Assembly: GCF_001613405.1 (NCBI RefSeq)
Contig: NZ_BDCH01000012.1
Span: 124,001 to 188,000 of the forward strand
Source of the DNA: Nocardia crassostreae
Lineage (GTDB): Bacteria; Actinomycetota; Actinomycetes; Mycobacteriales; Mycobacteriaceae
DNA: 64,000 nucleotides
Reading direction: 5' to 3'
The notes below the pieces were generated by a model. It was not told where the DNA came from. It made no database searches and saw nothing but the letters and a program-made list of their open reading frames with translations. A program made the translations under genes and the position numbers. Positions 27,396-35,412 of this stretch are shown here, one piece after another (position 1 is the first letter of the stretch; every line of letters begins with the position of its first letter).

Positions 27396-27779
27396 TCAGG
27401 CCCCGAACGGTTCGAGCACGAACCGCCCCCACACCACGAAGCCCGCCATACTCAGGTAAACCACATTCGCCGTGATCACCTTGTACTCGCCGTCGCGGAT
27501 GTGCACCGCGATCGCGCCGACCATCAGCAACGCCCAGCACACCGCGGTCACCGGCACCAGCGCGGGGGCGATCCCCAGTACCGCGGGCAGAATCAACCCG
27601 GCCGCCGCCAGAACCTCCACCCCGCCGAGGGTTTTGACCACCCCGCCGCTCACCTTCTCGGTCCACAGCGCTCCCGGCGCCTGCGCCAGCTTCGCCTGCG
27701 GCGTGAAGGCCTTGATATTGCCGCTGACCAGCGCGACAGCAGCCAGCAGTCCGGTGACGATCCACAGTGCGATGTTCAT
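27396..27779 (-). CDS. DoxX family membrane protein
   Basis: A 127-residue protein with four hydrophobic segments (ALWIVTGLLAAVALVSGNIK first; LGGVEVLAAAGLILPAVLG; VPVTAVCWALLMVGAIAVHI; VVYLSMAGFVVWGRFVL), matching DoxX-type inner-membrane proteins linked to thiosulfate/quinone or redox homeostasis. A GGAAAAGGAG site precedes ATG 27779. It is probably a target of the ECF41 factor encoded just downstream. Confidence 0.87.
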   Translation of the reverse strand: MNIALWIVTGLLAAVALVSGNIKAFTPQAKLAQAPGALWTEKVSGGVVKTLGGVEVLAAAGLILPAVLGIAPALVPVTAVCWALLMVGAIAVHIRDGEYKVITANVVYLSMAGFVVWGRFVLEPFGA

Positions 27780-27851
27780 GAGGTGCTCCTTTTCCGATGT
27801 TCGGCCTGGAGACACCAAGCGGCCGATCCTCGTGACATCGCGTGACGTAGG

Positions 27852-28151
27852 TCACGTGCACCGGGTTTCGTCGATGATTTCGCCGGTGAGCGTGGATGTC
27901 TCCAGCATCAATGCCCCGGTGGCGTCCACCAGCGGGATGCCCTGTGCGGCAGCGATGGCGCACAGCATGTTCTCGGCGCGGTCCCAGCGCCAGGTGTCGA
28001 GGTAGGTGCCGTCCTCGAGCCTGGTGAGCCGGGTTTCGGTCAAGCCCGGATTGGCCAGGCGCATTCCGTCGATGAGGGTTCTGCGTTGCGCCAGGAGATT
28101 GTCGAGATCGGCACGGGCGACTCGAAATCTGTGCATTCTGACCACGGCCAT
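27852..28151 (-). CDS. Small ABM-like (dimeric alpha/beta barrel) protein
   Basis: A 99-residue protein (MHRFRVARADLDNLLAQRRTLIDGMR, RLEDGTYLDTWRWD) with the pattern of the antibiotic-biosynthesis-monooxygenase-like ferredoxin fold. It is first in a likely operon with DoxX and the ECF41 sigma factor. ECF41 factors are often accompanied by small oxidoreductase or decarboxylase-type proteins, so this could be the cognate partner. Catalytic residues cannot be confirmed. Confidence 0.65.
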   Translation of the reverse strand: MAVVRMHRFRVARADLDNLLAQRRTLIDGMRLANPGLTETRLTRLEDGTYLDTWRWDRAENMLCAIAAAQGIPLVDATGALMLETSTLTGEIIDETRCT

Positions 28152-28285
28152 ACCGGCGTCCTCGCTCCTTCGGGTCTTGTCGTGTGGACGAGTACGAGCC
28201 TGACATCGCAAGAGGCCGGGGAGTAGTGTGCCGGGCACCGATCGCGCATGCATCCGGCAGCGTGCAACCGTGCAGAATGCACTGG

Positions 28286-30076
28286 TCAGCAAGGCGCCGC
28301 GGCCTCGAGGCGGAACTCGCCCTCGCCGGTCGACGTCGTGAACGACCCGCCCGCATCGAGTACGCGGGCGCGCATGTTCCGCAAGCCCTGTCCCGACCCG
28401 TCCGCGGCCGCCGTCGCGCCCACGCCGTCGTTGTGAATGTTCATCTGCACGTTCTGATTTCGGCTTCGACAGTGGATCTCGACGCGCGTCGCGGTGCTGT
28501 GGCGCAGCACATTGGTCACCGCCTCCCGCACGACCAGAGCCAGCACGGTGTCGGCCCGCTCCGGCAGGTCGTCGTCGCAGTCGATGCTGACGGTCGCAAT
28601 GGCGGCGGCGAGTATCGTTCGGGCCGAATCGAATTCGTTCCGCAGCGACAGGGCGGCCCGGTCGTCGGTGAGGGCGAGCGCCTCGAACTGGGCGTCGGCC
28701 GCGATGCGCAGGGCCTGGTCGATCTCGGATGCCGCCCGGCGCGGATCTCGGGAGATCAGTTCGCTGATGAGATCACATTTCAGCGCCAGTACGGACAGCG
28801 TCAGTCCGAGCAGATCGTGGATGTCGCGAGCCAGCCGCAGGCGTTCGAGATGCGCTGTCCGAGTGGCCAGTTCGGCTCGTGACCGATTCAGTTGCGTCGA
28901 CAGCTGGTGGAATCGTGAAAGACCGAAGAGGACCAGGATCGTCTGCAGGGCGAGCAGCACCCAGCTGGTTCGATCGGCCAGCGCGCCGGTCGGTTCGGTG
29001 AAGACCGCACGCAGCGCGAAGAAGCCGATCGCCGCGACCACCCAGGGTGCGCGCTGGCGCAGCAGCGCGGCCACGGCGAGCAGGCTCAGCCACGAACACC
29101 AGGACGGACCGAGCCACAGCAGCGAAATCACGGTGAGAGCCAGCTGAACCCGCAGCAGTGGCACCGCGAACCGCGCCCGGAGAACCTGTGCCAGTAGCAG
29201 TGCGGAGAAGGCGAGCCCACCCGCCGCGTTCAACACCTGATACTGCGGGACCTCCATGACCTGATTGGCGCTGATCGCCAGCAGGCTCGCCACCAGTGCG
29301 GCCAGTGTCAGCCGAGGAGCCAACCGCGCCACCGGCGCCCGGTCCGTGGCGGGCCTGTCGAAATCACGCTGGGTCGCCGTGGTGCGGCGCATCATGGCGA
29401 CGATCGTGCGCGTACGGTCGGCCACATCATCGGCCGTGCGACATGCGCGGTCCGGCGATTCCGCCATTTCGCGTCGCACCAGACGCAGGCGGTCCATCAC
29501 CACGAGGAGTTGTTCGCCGAGCCCGGCGCGGAGCTCCCGCGCGACCCGGAATCGCTCCTCGGCGCGTATGACCCGTGTCAGTTCCTCCTGTGTCGAGTCC
29601 AGTTGATCGACCAGGTCCGGCAATCTCAGCAGGCTGCTGAGCACCAGGCCGACGGCCGCTGTCCCGATAGCGGCGTGCAGGTATGCGGTGGCGCTCGCAT
29701 GCAATCCGTGGTCGAGGGGACCGGCCGCCACGACCACGGCGCCGAAGGCGAGCCACCGTGAGCGCCGTCCGGGCCCCAATGCGACGGTGGCGGCCAGCAG
29801 GCCGTCGAGATCGACTGCGGCGGTATGGAAGAAGGCGATCGGCAGATAGGTCGCCACGACTTGCGCGACCAGGACGGGCCGGGTCGGGCCCGGCCACCGA
29901 TGCGCCATGACCAGCAGGACGGCCTGCGCGACGGCGCAGCAGGCGGTAGCAATGCCGTTCCCGCCGAATACGACCGGGAGGATGCACGGGACCAAGAACA
30001 GGTACCCGATCGACCGGGAGAGCAACGACACGCGATGATTGCATACCGTTCGGCCGGTTCTTAGCAACTTGAACAC
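28286..30076 (-). CDS. Sensor histidine kinase with duplicated membrane/DHp modules
   Basis: A protein of about 596 residues of the NarL-partner type. Membrane helices occupy residues about 20-150 and again 250-385. The second dimerisation region carries the H-box LARDIHDLLGLTL (His420) and is followed by an HATPase_c domain (N-box REAVTNVLRHS, G-box GSGQGLRNMRARV). The first membrane block is followed by an equivalent helix VARELRAGLGEQLLVVMDRL in which the phosphoacceptor His is Arg183, so it is a dead DHp copy. GTG at 30076 is the longest start; no strong ribosome site is visible there. The response regulator is divergent, 34 bases away. Confidence 0.85.
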   Translation of the reverse strand: MFKLLRTGRTVCNHRVSLLSRSIGYLFLVPCILPVVFGGNGIATACCAVAQAVLLVMAHRWPGPTRPVLVAQVVATYLPIAFFHTAAVDLDGLLAATVALGPGRRSRWLAFGAVVVAAGPLDHGLHASATAYLHAAIGTAAVGLVLSSLLRLPDLVDQLDSTQEELTRVIRAEERFRVARELRAGLGEQLLVVMDRLRLVRREMAESPDRACRTADDVADRTRTIVAMMRRTTATQRDFDRPATDRAPVARLAPRLTLAALVASLLAISANQVMEVPQYQVLNAAGGLAFSALLLAQVLRARFAVPLLRVQLALTVISLLWLGPSWCSWLSLLAVAALLRQRAPWVVAAIGFFALRAVFTEPTGALADRTSWVLLALQTILVLFGLSRFHQLSTQLNRSRAELATRTAHLERLRLARDIHDLLGLTLSVLALKCDLISELISRDPRRAASEIDQALRIAADAQFEALALTDDRAALSLRNEFDSARTILAAAIATVSIDCDDDLPERADTVLALVVREAVTNVLRHSTATRVEIHCRSRNQNVQMNIHNDGVGATAAADGSGQGLRNMRARVLDAGGSFTTSTGEGEFRLEAAAPC

Positions 30077-30110
30077 CGCTGAGGTGGGCCGCAGTGAGGA
30101 GAGGGATCAG

Positions 30111-30716
30111 ATGATCAGAATACTGATCGCCGAGGATATGCGTCTGCTGCGCGAAACCCTGGTGGCATCACTGGAGTTGGAGGACGACCTCGTGGTGGCC
30201 GCGGTGCTGGAGGAGGGTGGATCCATCGTGGCGACGGTGGCCACGGAGGACATCGATCTCGCCATCCTCGATATCGATCTCCCGGGTAAGGACGGACTCA
30301 CCGCCGCCGCCGAGATTCGCCGCGACCATCCGCACTGCCGGGTGCTGATGCTGACCTCGCTGGCGAGTCCCGGTCATGTCAAGCGCGCCATCGATATCGG
30401 CGTCTCCGGATTCGTACTCAAGGACAGCTCACGCCGAGATCTCTTGCACGCCGTCCGTACCGTCGCGGCGGGTGGCAGCGTCCTCGATCCCGGACTGGCA
30501 TTCACGGCACTGCGCGGCCCGGCCAACCCGTTGACCGACCGCGAGGTCGACGTCCTGCGCTGCCTCGCCAGCGGAGCCGACCCGAAACAGATCGCCGCGC
30601 AACTGCATCTGTCCTACGGCACGGTCCGCAACTATCTCGCTGCCGCGGCGGCCAAACTGCAGGCACGCACCCGAGTCGACGCCGTGCGTATCGCTCAGCA
30701 AGCAGGCTGGCTCTGA
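30111..30716 (+). CDS. NarL/LuxR-type response regulator
   Basis: A 201-residue response regulator: acidic pair in LIAEDMRLLRETL, phosphoacceptor Asp in LAILDIDLPGKDG, switch Lys in FVLKDSS, and a C-terminal LuxR helix-turn-helix (LTDREVDVLRCLASGADPKQIAAQLHLSYGTVRNYLAAAAAKL). A GTGAGGAGAGGGATCAG site precedes the ATG. It pairs with the divergent sensor kinase; the DoxX-like gene downstream is a possible target. Confidence 0.92.
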   Translation: MIRILIAEDMRLLRETLVASLELEDDLVVAAVLEEGGSIVATVATEDIDLAILDIDLPGKDGLTAAAEIRRDHPHCRVLMLTSLASPGHVKRAIDIGVSGFVLKDSSRRDLLHAVRTVAAGGSVLDPGLAFTALRGPANPLTDREVDVLRCLASGADPKQIAAQLHLSYGTVRNYLAAAAAKLQARTRVDAVRIAQQAGWL

Positions 30717-30889
30717 CCCACACGCACTGTGCACCGACGAGCCGTGCGTTTTGCACGGTTCGTCACTTTCGAATGCATGTCGAGGTCATGACGCGGCGCA
30801 CTACTGCGCACCGTCCCGCGATGTGACGCTTTCCTTGCTCGAAACGGACATCGAGGCGCCTGCCTCGACCAGCAAAGGAATGGTCTCTC

Positions 30890-31237
30890 ATGAACATCGC
30901 GTACCACATCGTCGGAGTCGTCGCGGCCCTGTGGATCGGCTTCTCCGGTTTCTCCCTGTTCACCAAGAAGCAGTTCGTCGTCGAACCGCTCCAGCAGTAC
31001 AACGTCCCCGAATCCTGGTGGAACTGGCTGGCGTTGGCGAAGTCCGCCGGAGCCCTCGGGCTGGTCGTCGGCTTCGTCATCCCCCCGATCGGCGTCGCGG
31101 CCGCGGTCTGCCTCATCGCCTACTTCCTCCTCGCCTCGGCCACGTCCATCCGGGCCGGTCACGCGGGATCGGCTGTCTTTCCGGTCCTCTACCTCGTCCC
31201 CGCCGCCGCGACGGTCGTTCTCCAGTTCGCCAAGTGA
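30890..31237 (+). CDS. DoxX-like family membrane protein
   Basis: A 115-residue protein with four predicted membrane helices (IVGVVAALWIGFSGFSLF; LALAKSAGALGLVVGFVI; AAAVCLIAYFLLASA; AVFPVLYLVPAAATVVLQF) and the DoxX_2-like FTKKQFVVEPLQQYNVPESW loop. AAAGGA precedes the ATG. The 173 bases upstream separate it from the response regulator gene and may hold a target promoter. Role likely membrane redox or stress; inference only. Confidence 0.8.
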   Translation: MNIAYHIVGVVAALWIGFSGFSLFTKKQFVVEPLQQYNVPESWWNWLALAKSAGALGLVVGFVIPPIGVAAAVCLIAYFLLASATSIRAGHAGSAVFPVLYLVPAAATVVLQFAK

Positions 31238-31283
31238 CCGGAAGCCCACGTCTCGGCGGCAGCCGATATGCGAGACTGGCGCT

Positions 31284-32369
31284 GTGCAGTCCGAGCGCAA
31301 GGTTCACTTCGTGGGCAGCCTGCCCGCACAGTTGGACAGTCCAGAGAAGGCAATGGGGTTCGCGGTCGAAACGGCCGGTGAATTCCTGGATGGCATGGTG
31401 CCGGGCTGTGAAGCGGATCCATACCGCGCCCAGTGGTATGTCAGACCCATTATCGACCGGCTCGGCGGGATCCCGGCGCTGGCGCCGGTGCGCAGCGGTG
31501 ATTGGTCGACGCTGCGTTCCCGCGACACCTTTCGGCTGCGGGCGGGCCGATCGCTAGCTGAAGCCGATCTCGACGCGGCGCTCGGTTATGCGGAGGAGGC
31601 CCGGCGTGCCGGGGACGCGTTGGCCGACCTGCGCCGAACCGATCCCGGACTGCGCTTACAGGTAGGAATACCGACACCCTTTGTCGTAGGTTTCATCGCC
31701 TTCGAGGCGCGCATGCTCAGGTGGCGTCGGGGCTTCCCCTATTACCGCCCGATTGTCGACGCCACTGTCAGGGAGATCGTCCGTATCCATGAGGCGTTGC
31801 AGGACAACGTCGTATTCCAACTCGAACTGGCAGCCGAGACGCTCCTCTGCGCAGGGACACCCCCGGTGCTGCGGCAGGGCCCGGCCACCGCGGCGGGTCG
31901 AGCGATCGCACGCCTCGTCGCACGGGCCCCCCACGATTCCCGTTTCGGTGTGCACCTGTGCTACGGGAGCCTCGACGACAAGCCGGTCGTGGCGCCGCGG
32001 TCGACGGCCGCGGTTGTAGCGCTGGCCAACGCGATCGCGCGATTCTGGCCTGCGGGAAGGCATCTCGATTTCGTCCACCTGCCCATCGGCGACGGCAAGC
32101 AGGCGCCGGTTCGGCCGCGGTACTACGCGCCGCTGGCGCGCCTCGAATTGCCTGTCACCACGCGTCTTATCGCCGGGCTCGCGCATCCGACGCAACCGCT
32201 TGCGCAGGCACGACAGGCGCTGGCGGCGGCGGAATCGGCCTACGGCGGCCGGTTGGACGTCGCGGCTCCCTGCGGTCTGGGCCGCTATGCGACCGTCGAC
32301 CGGGCGCGGTCCGCGGTAGCGCACGCGGTCGCCTTGGCTGAAACGGATCTGAGCCCGCGGCGTGTTTGA
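31284..32369 (+). CDS. MetE-like (cobalamin-independent methionine synthase fold) protein
   Basis: A 361-residue protein with features of the MetE/UROD TIM-barrel superfamily: LRLQVGIPTPF, VVFQLELAAET and a late APCGLGRYA resembling the metal-binding Cys region of MetE. It is much shorter than MetE and lacks the N-terminal half, so it belongs to the group of stand-alone C-terminal-like proteins of uncertain substrate. GTG 31284 is the start. A methyltransferase gene follows after about 160 bases on the same strand. Confidence 0.6.
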   Translation: MQSERKVHFVGSLPAQLDSPEKAMGFAVETAGEFLDGMVPGCEADPYRAQWYVRPIIDRLGGIPALAPVRSGDWSTLRSRDTFRLRAGRSLAEADLDAALGYAEEARRAGDALADLRRTDPGLRLQVGIPTPFVVGFIAFEARMLRWRRGFPYYRPIVDATVREIVRIHEALQDNVVFQLELAAETLLCAGTPPVLRQGPATAAGRAIARLVARAPHDSRFGVHLCYGSLDDKPVVAPRSTAAVVALANAIARFWPAGRHLDFVHLPIGDGKQAPVRPRYYAPLARLELPVTTRLIAGLAHPTQPLAQARQALAAAESAYGGRLDVAAPCGLGRYATVDRARSAVAHAVALAETDLSPRRV

Positions 32370-32531
32370 TTGTGTTGTGTCGGAGCATGTTTCGCTGATG
32401 GCTCGATCGGGAGAACGCGGTCGGGCGGAGCGGCGCCTCGTTCGGGCAACGCATGCTTCCACCACATCCGGGCGACGGCAGATCTCCGGAGTGGCATATA
32501 CCCGGGGTGGCCGTCGGCTACGGTTACACGT

Positions 32532-33344
32532 GTGGTCGAAGGAGCAGAGGGGCCTGCCTCAGAACCTGGACGGATACCGCACCCGCACGACCCGGGTGAG
32601 CTGAGTTCTGCCCGGGTGTACGACTACCTGTTGGGCGGAAAGGACAATTACGAGACCGACCGAGAGATGGCCGGTCGAATGCTCAATCGCGTCCCCGAAC
32701 TCAAGAGCTTGGTCTGGTTCACCCGCGGTTTCTTGCTCAAAGCGGTCGAGATGGCCGCTGATGCCGGTATCCGTCAGTTCCTCGATCTCGGCTCGGGTAT
32801 CCCGGTCTCGCCGTCCGTGCACGAGGTGGCGCAAAAGATCGATCCGTCGGCGCAGGTGGTGTATGTGGATTACGACCCGGTCGTAGTCGCCCATGCCAAT
32901 GCGCTGTTGGCCGGACCGCCCGGTGTCACAGCGCTGCTCGGCGATATTCGTCGTCCTCACGAGATCCTCGATCAGCTGACCGACGGCGGCCTGATCGACT
33001 TCACCGAGCCGGTGGCTCTCACGTTCTCCGGTGTACTGCACTACGTGCTGGACCACGAACACCCCGCCGAGATCGTCGCCACCTTCCGCGATCACATGGC
33101 ATCGGGTAGTTACCTGGCCATCAGCCATGGCTCCCTCGATTCCGATCCGGAGATACTCCGGGTGCTCACCGCCACCGAGGGCACTCCGGCCCAGGTCGCT
33201 TTTCGGACCACAGCACAGACGGAGGCCCTCCTAGCCGGCTTCGAGTTGTTGGAGCCCGGTGTGGTGCCGGTACAGCAGTGGCTCCGCTCCGACTTGCCGG
33301 ACACTCGGATGGTCATGCTCGGTGCCATCGGCCGCAAACCCTGA
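32532..33344 (+). CDS. SAV2177-family SAM-dependent methyltransferase
   Basis: A protein of about 270 residues typical of the SAV2177/DUF574 family in Streptomyces and Nocardia: ARVYDYLLGGKDNYETDREM near the N-terminus, the AdoMet-binding FLDLGSGIPVSPSVHEVAQ (Gly-rich loop), VVYVDYDPVVVAHA and LTFSGVLHYVLDHEHP. The substrate is not known for this family. The frame is open further upstream; GTG 32532 is the start closest to the conserved region. Confidence 0.88.
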   Translation: MVEGAEGPASEPGRIPHPHDPGELSSARVYDYLLGGKDNYETDREMAGRMLNRVPELKSLVWFTRGFLLKAVEMAADAGIRQFLDLGSGIPVSPSVHEVAQKIDPSAQVVYVDYDPVVVAHANALLAGPPGVTALLGDIRRPHEILDQLTDGGLIDFTEPVALTFSGVLHYVLDHEHPAEIVATFRDHMASGSYLAISHGSLDSDPEILRVLTATEGTPAQVAFRTTAQTEALLAGFELLEPGVVPVQQWLRSDLPDTRMVMLGAIGRKP

Positions 33345-33453
33345 GAAAGCCGATATGAGCAGGCGTATTCTCGAATGCGCCAATTTATTGTTGGCCGCCT
33401 GCACATTTCGAGCGTGCATCAGGCGCTGTCCCAGTCGATCAGAGGATGAAGAG

Positions 33454-33939
33454 ATGAAGTCCTTCAATATTGTCGCTGGTGTCGTGTCGTCGGTCATGAC
33501 GGTCGCTGTGGTCTCGACCGGCGCCTCGGTTGTCAATGCCCCTGCCTCCTTCGCCCTTCCCGCTAATTTCCTCATTACCAAAGACGTTCCCACACTGGAG
33601 GATCTAGACGACCAAGTCGTATTCCTGATCGAGACACCCGGCGTCTCCACCGAGGCCAAGGCGGCCAATATGGAAGGCGGTATGGGGGCGGCGGCGGTTG
33701 CCGACACCCTCTACAACAGCGGCATGTTCCGAGCTCCGTTGGGGTCGAGCGAGATCACCGGTCCCGAAACTCACGACGGCGACGTGCACACCGCAATGCT
33801 GCGCAGCAAGACGGCGGGACGACCGGACCTGACCGCGCGTGTGGTCTGGAAGCGTATCGATGGCGTGTGGAAGCTCTCCAACAGCTCTGTGTGCGAGGGC
33901 ATCCGGGCGATTGGTCTGTCGATGTCCTGTGACTTCTGA
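33454..33939 (+). CDS. Exported MTB12-like low-molecular-weight antigen protein
   Basis: A 161-residue protein with a signal peptide (MKSFNIVAGVVSSVMTVAVV, cleavage after VVNA). The mature part includes LDDQVVFLIETPGVSTEAKAANMEGG and ends with RVVWKRIDGVWKLSNSSVCEGIRA, the layout of the MTB12-type secreted antigen fold (related to NTF2-like). AGAGGATGAAGAG precedes ATG 33454; the frame is open upstream to a less likely start at 33355. Secreted, function unknown. Confidence 0.75.
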   Translation: MKSFNIVAGVVSSVMTVAVVSTGASVVNAPASFALPANFLITKDVPTLEDLDDQVVFLIETPGVSTEAKAANMEGGMGAAAVADTLYNSGMFRAPLGSSEITGPETHDGDVHTAMLRSKTAGRPDLTARVVWKRIDGVWKLSNSSVCEGIRAIGLSMSCDF

Positions 33940-33954
33940 CCGGTTCCGAGCACC

Positions 33955-34576
33955 GTGATCGATATTCGTGACCTTACTCTGAGCTACCCAGGCGTAACCG
34001 TCCTCGAAGTCCCCGAACTGACCGTGGCAGACGGGGCGCTCACCTACCTGATCGGTCTCAACGGCACCGGCAAGACCACGCTGCTGCGCTGTATCTGCGG
34101 CCTCATCGCGCCTGCCGTCGGGACCGTTCGGGTCGACGACACCCTGGTCCGAGCCCATCACACCACACCGGCAACCCTCGGAATGCACCTGGACTACCGA
34201 GCTTTCGACCCACGCCATACCGCACGTCGGCATGCTCCAACGCGTCGGCATCGCCGCCGCATTGCTCTGCGAGCCACGGACATTGCTGCTCGACGAACCG
34301 CTCAACGGCCTCGACATCGCGGGTATCCGCTGGATCCGCGAATTGCTGCGCGACCTCGCCGATGCCGGGACCTGTGTCCTGGTCGCCACGCACCTGCTCG
34401 ATGAGGTCGAACGCAATGCCGACCACATTGTCATCATCGGAAACCGGCGCATTCTGGCCGACCAGCCTTTCGCCCACCTCATGAACACGCTGGGTCCCGG
34501 CGAGGCCAGCCTCGAGGACGCCTACGTGCGAATCGCCGGGCTGCCTACCCAACTCGCGTCCGGCGCGGCCCCATGA
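33955..34576 (+). pseudogene. ABC transporter ATP-binding protein with internal deletion
   Basis: The first 75 residues contain Walker A (LIGLNGTGKTTLLRCICGL). The last 110 contain Walker B (RTLLLDEPLNGLDIAG) and the H-loop (VATHLLDEV). Between them, at about 34215-34235, roughly 60 to 80 codons are missing: the Q-loop and most of the signature are gone (only GMLQR of an expected SLGMLQR remains), and the frames on the two sides differ. The total of 622 bases is not a multiple of three. The permease gene overlaps the end in ATGA. This is a real deletion rather than a single-base problem; a direct repeat CGTCGGCAT lies at the junction. Confidence 0.8.
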
Positions 34577-35412
34577 ACCGTCCCGGCCCGGCCACCCTCA
34601 TCCGCCGCGGCGTCGCCGCCGAATGGACCCGCACCACCGGACGCAGTTTCGTGTGGACCGTCGCCGTTCCGCTCACTTTCGTCCTGCCGCTGGTCGTCAC
34701 CTTCGTAATCGCCGCCGTCGCAGAACGACTCGCCACCCTCCCCGGACAGCGTTTCGTGGCTCCGGTCTCCACCACCAACTCCGTGTACTGGGTGATGACC
34801 TTTTCAGTATCGGTCATGATGGTCACCGCCGCCTACGCCCACGGCACCCAACGGCGCGGTCGGACAAGCGATCTCAATACCTTCCTGTTGCCCCGGTCCT
34901 GGACGGTCGCATTGGCCCGGTGGATCTACTACGGCGCCATCGCGGCGATATCGACGGTTGTGCTGCTCATCGTCGTCATGGTCACGTTGCCCCGCCAGTT
35001 CCCCGAACTCTATGGGGCCGTGAACATTACCGACTCCGCCGGTATCCGGTTCCTCTGGACCGTCCCGGTCTACGCGTTCGCGGCATGCGGAGTGGGGATC
35101 GCGGTCGGGTCACTGATTCGCGCTCCGTCCGCCGCCGTCGCCGTCCTCCTGTTCTGGGTATATGTAGGCGAGAGCGCCATGAGTCTGCTCCCGCACGGAT
35201 TCACCCTGCAGGCCTACGCCCCGTTCCTCAATGCCGTCGCCGCAACAGGCCAGCAAGTCGCCTTCCTCCCGCGCTTCGGCCGCAACGGATCGCTGCTCTA
35301 CTTCATCCTCGTCGCCGCCATCCTCTTCATCGCCACCGCGGTGCTGCCCATCCTCATTCGCCGGATGTCCAGACATCGCAGGACGACGCTCACCAAATCA
35401 GGCAGAAACTGA
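34573..35412 (+). CDS. ABC transporter permease
   Basis: A 279-residue membrane protein with about six helices (VWTVAVPLTFVLPLVVTFVI; VYWVMTFSVSVMMVTAAYAHG; YGAIAAISTVVLLIVVMV; FLWTVPVYAFAACGVGIAVG; AVAVLLFWVYVG; LLYFILVAAILFIATAVLPI), like ABC-2 permeases. Its ATG overlaps the stop of the damaged ATPase gene, so it is the partner of a transporter that probably no longer works unless another ATPase serves it. The 3' end overlaps the convergent P450 by 15 bases. Confidence 0.82.
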   Translation: MNRPGPATLIRRGVAAEWTRTTGRSFVWTVAVPLTFVLPLVVTFVIAAVAERLATLPGQRFVAPVSTTNSVYWVMTFSVSVMMVTAAYAHGTQRRGRTSDLNTFLLPRSWTVALARWIYYGAIAAISTVVLLIVVMVTLPRQFPELYGAVNITDSAGIRFLWTVPVYAFAACGVGIAVGSLIRAPSAAVAVLLFWVYVGESAMSLLPHGFTLQAYAPFLNAVAATGQQVAFLPRFGRNGSLLYFILVAAILFIATAVLPILIRRMSRHRRTTLTKSGRN

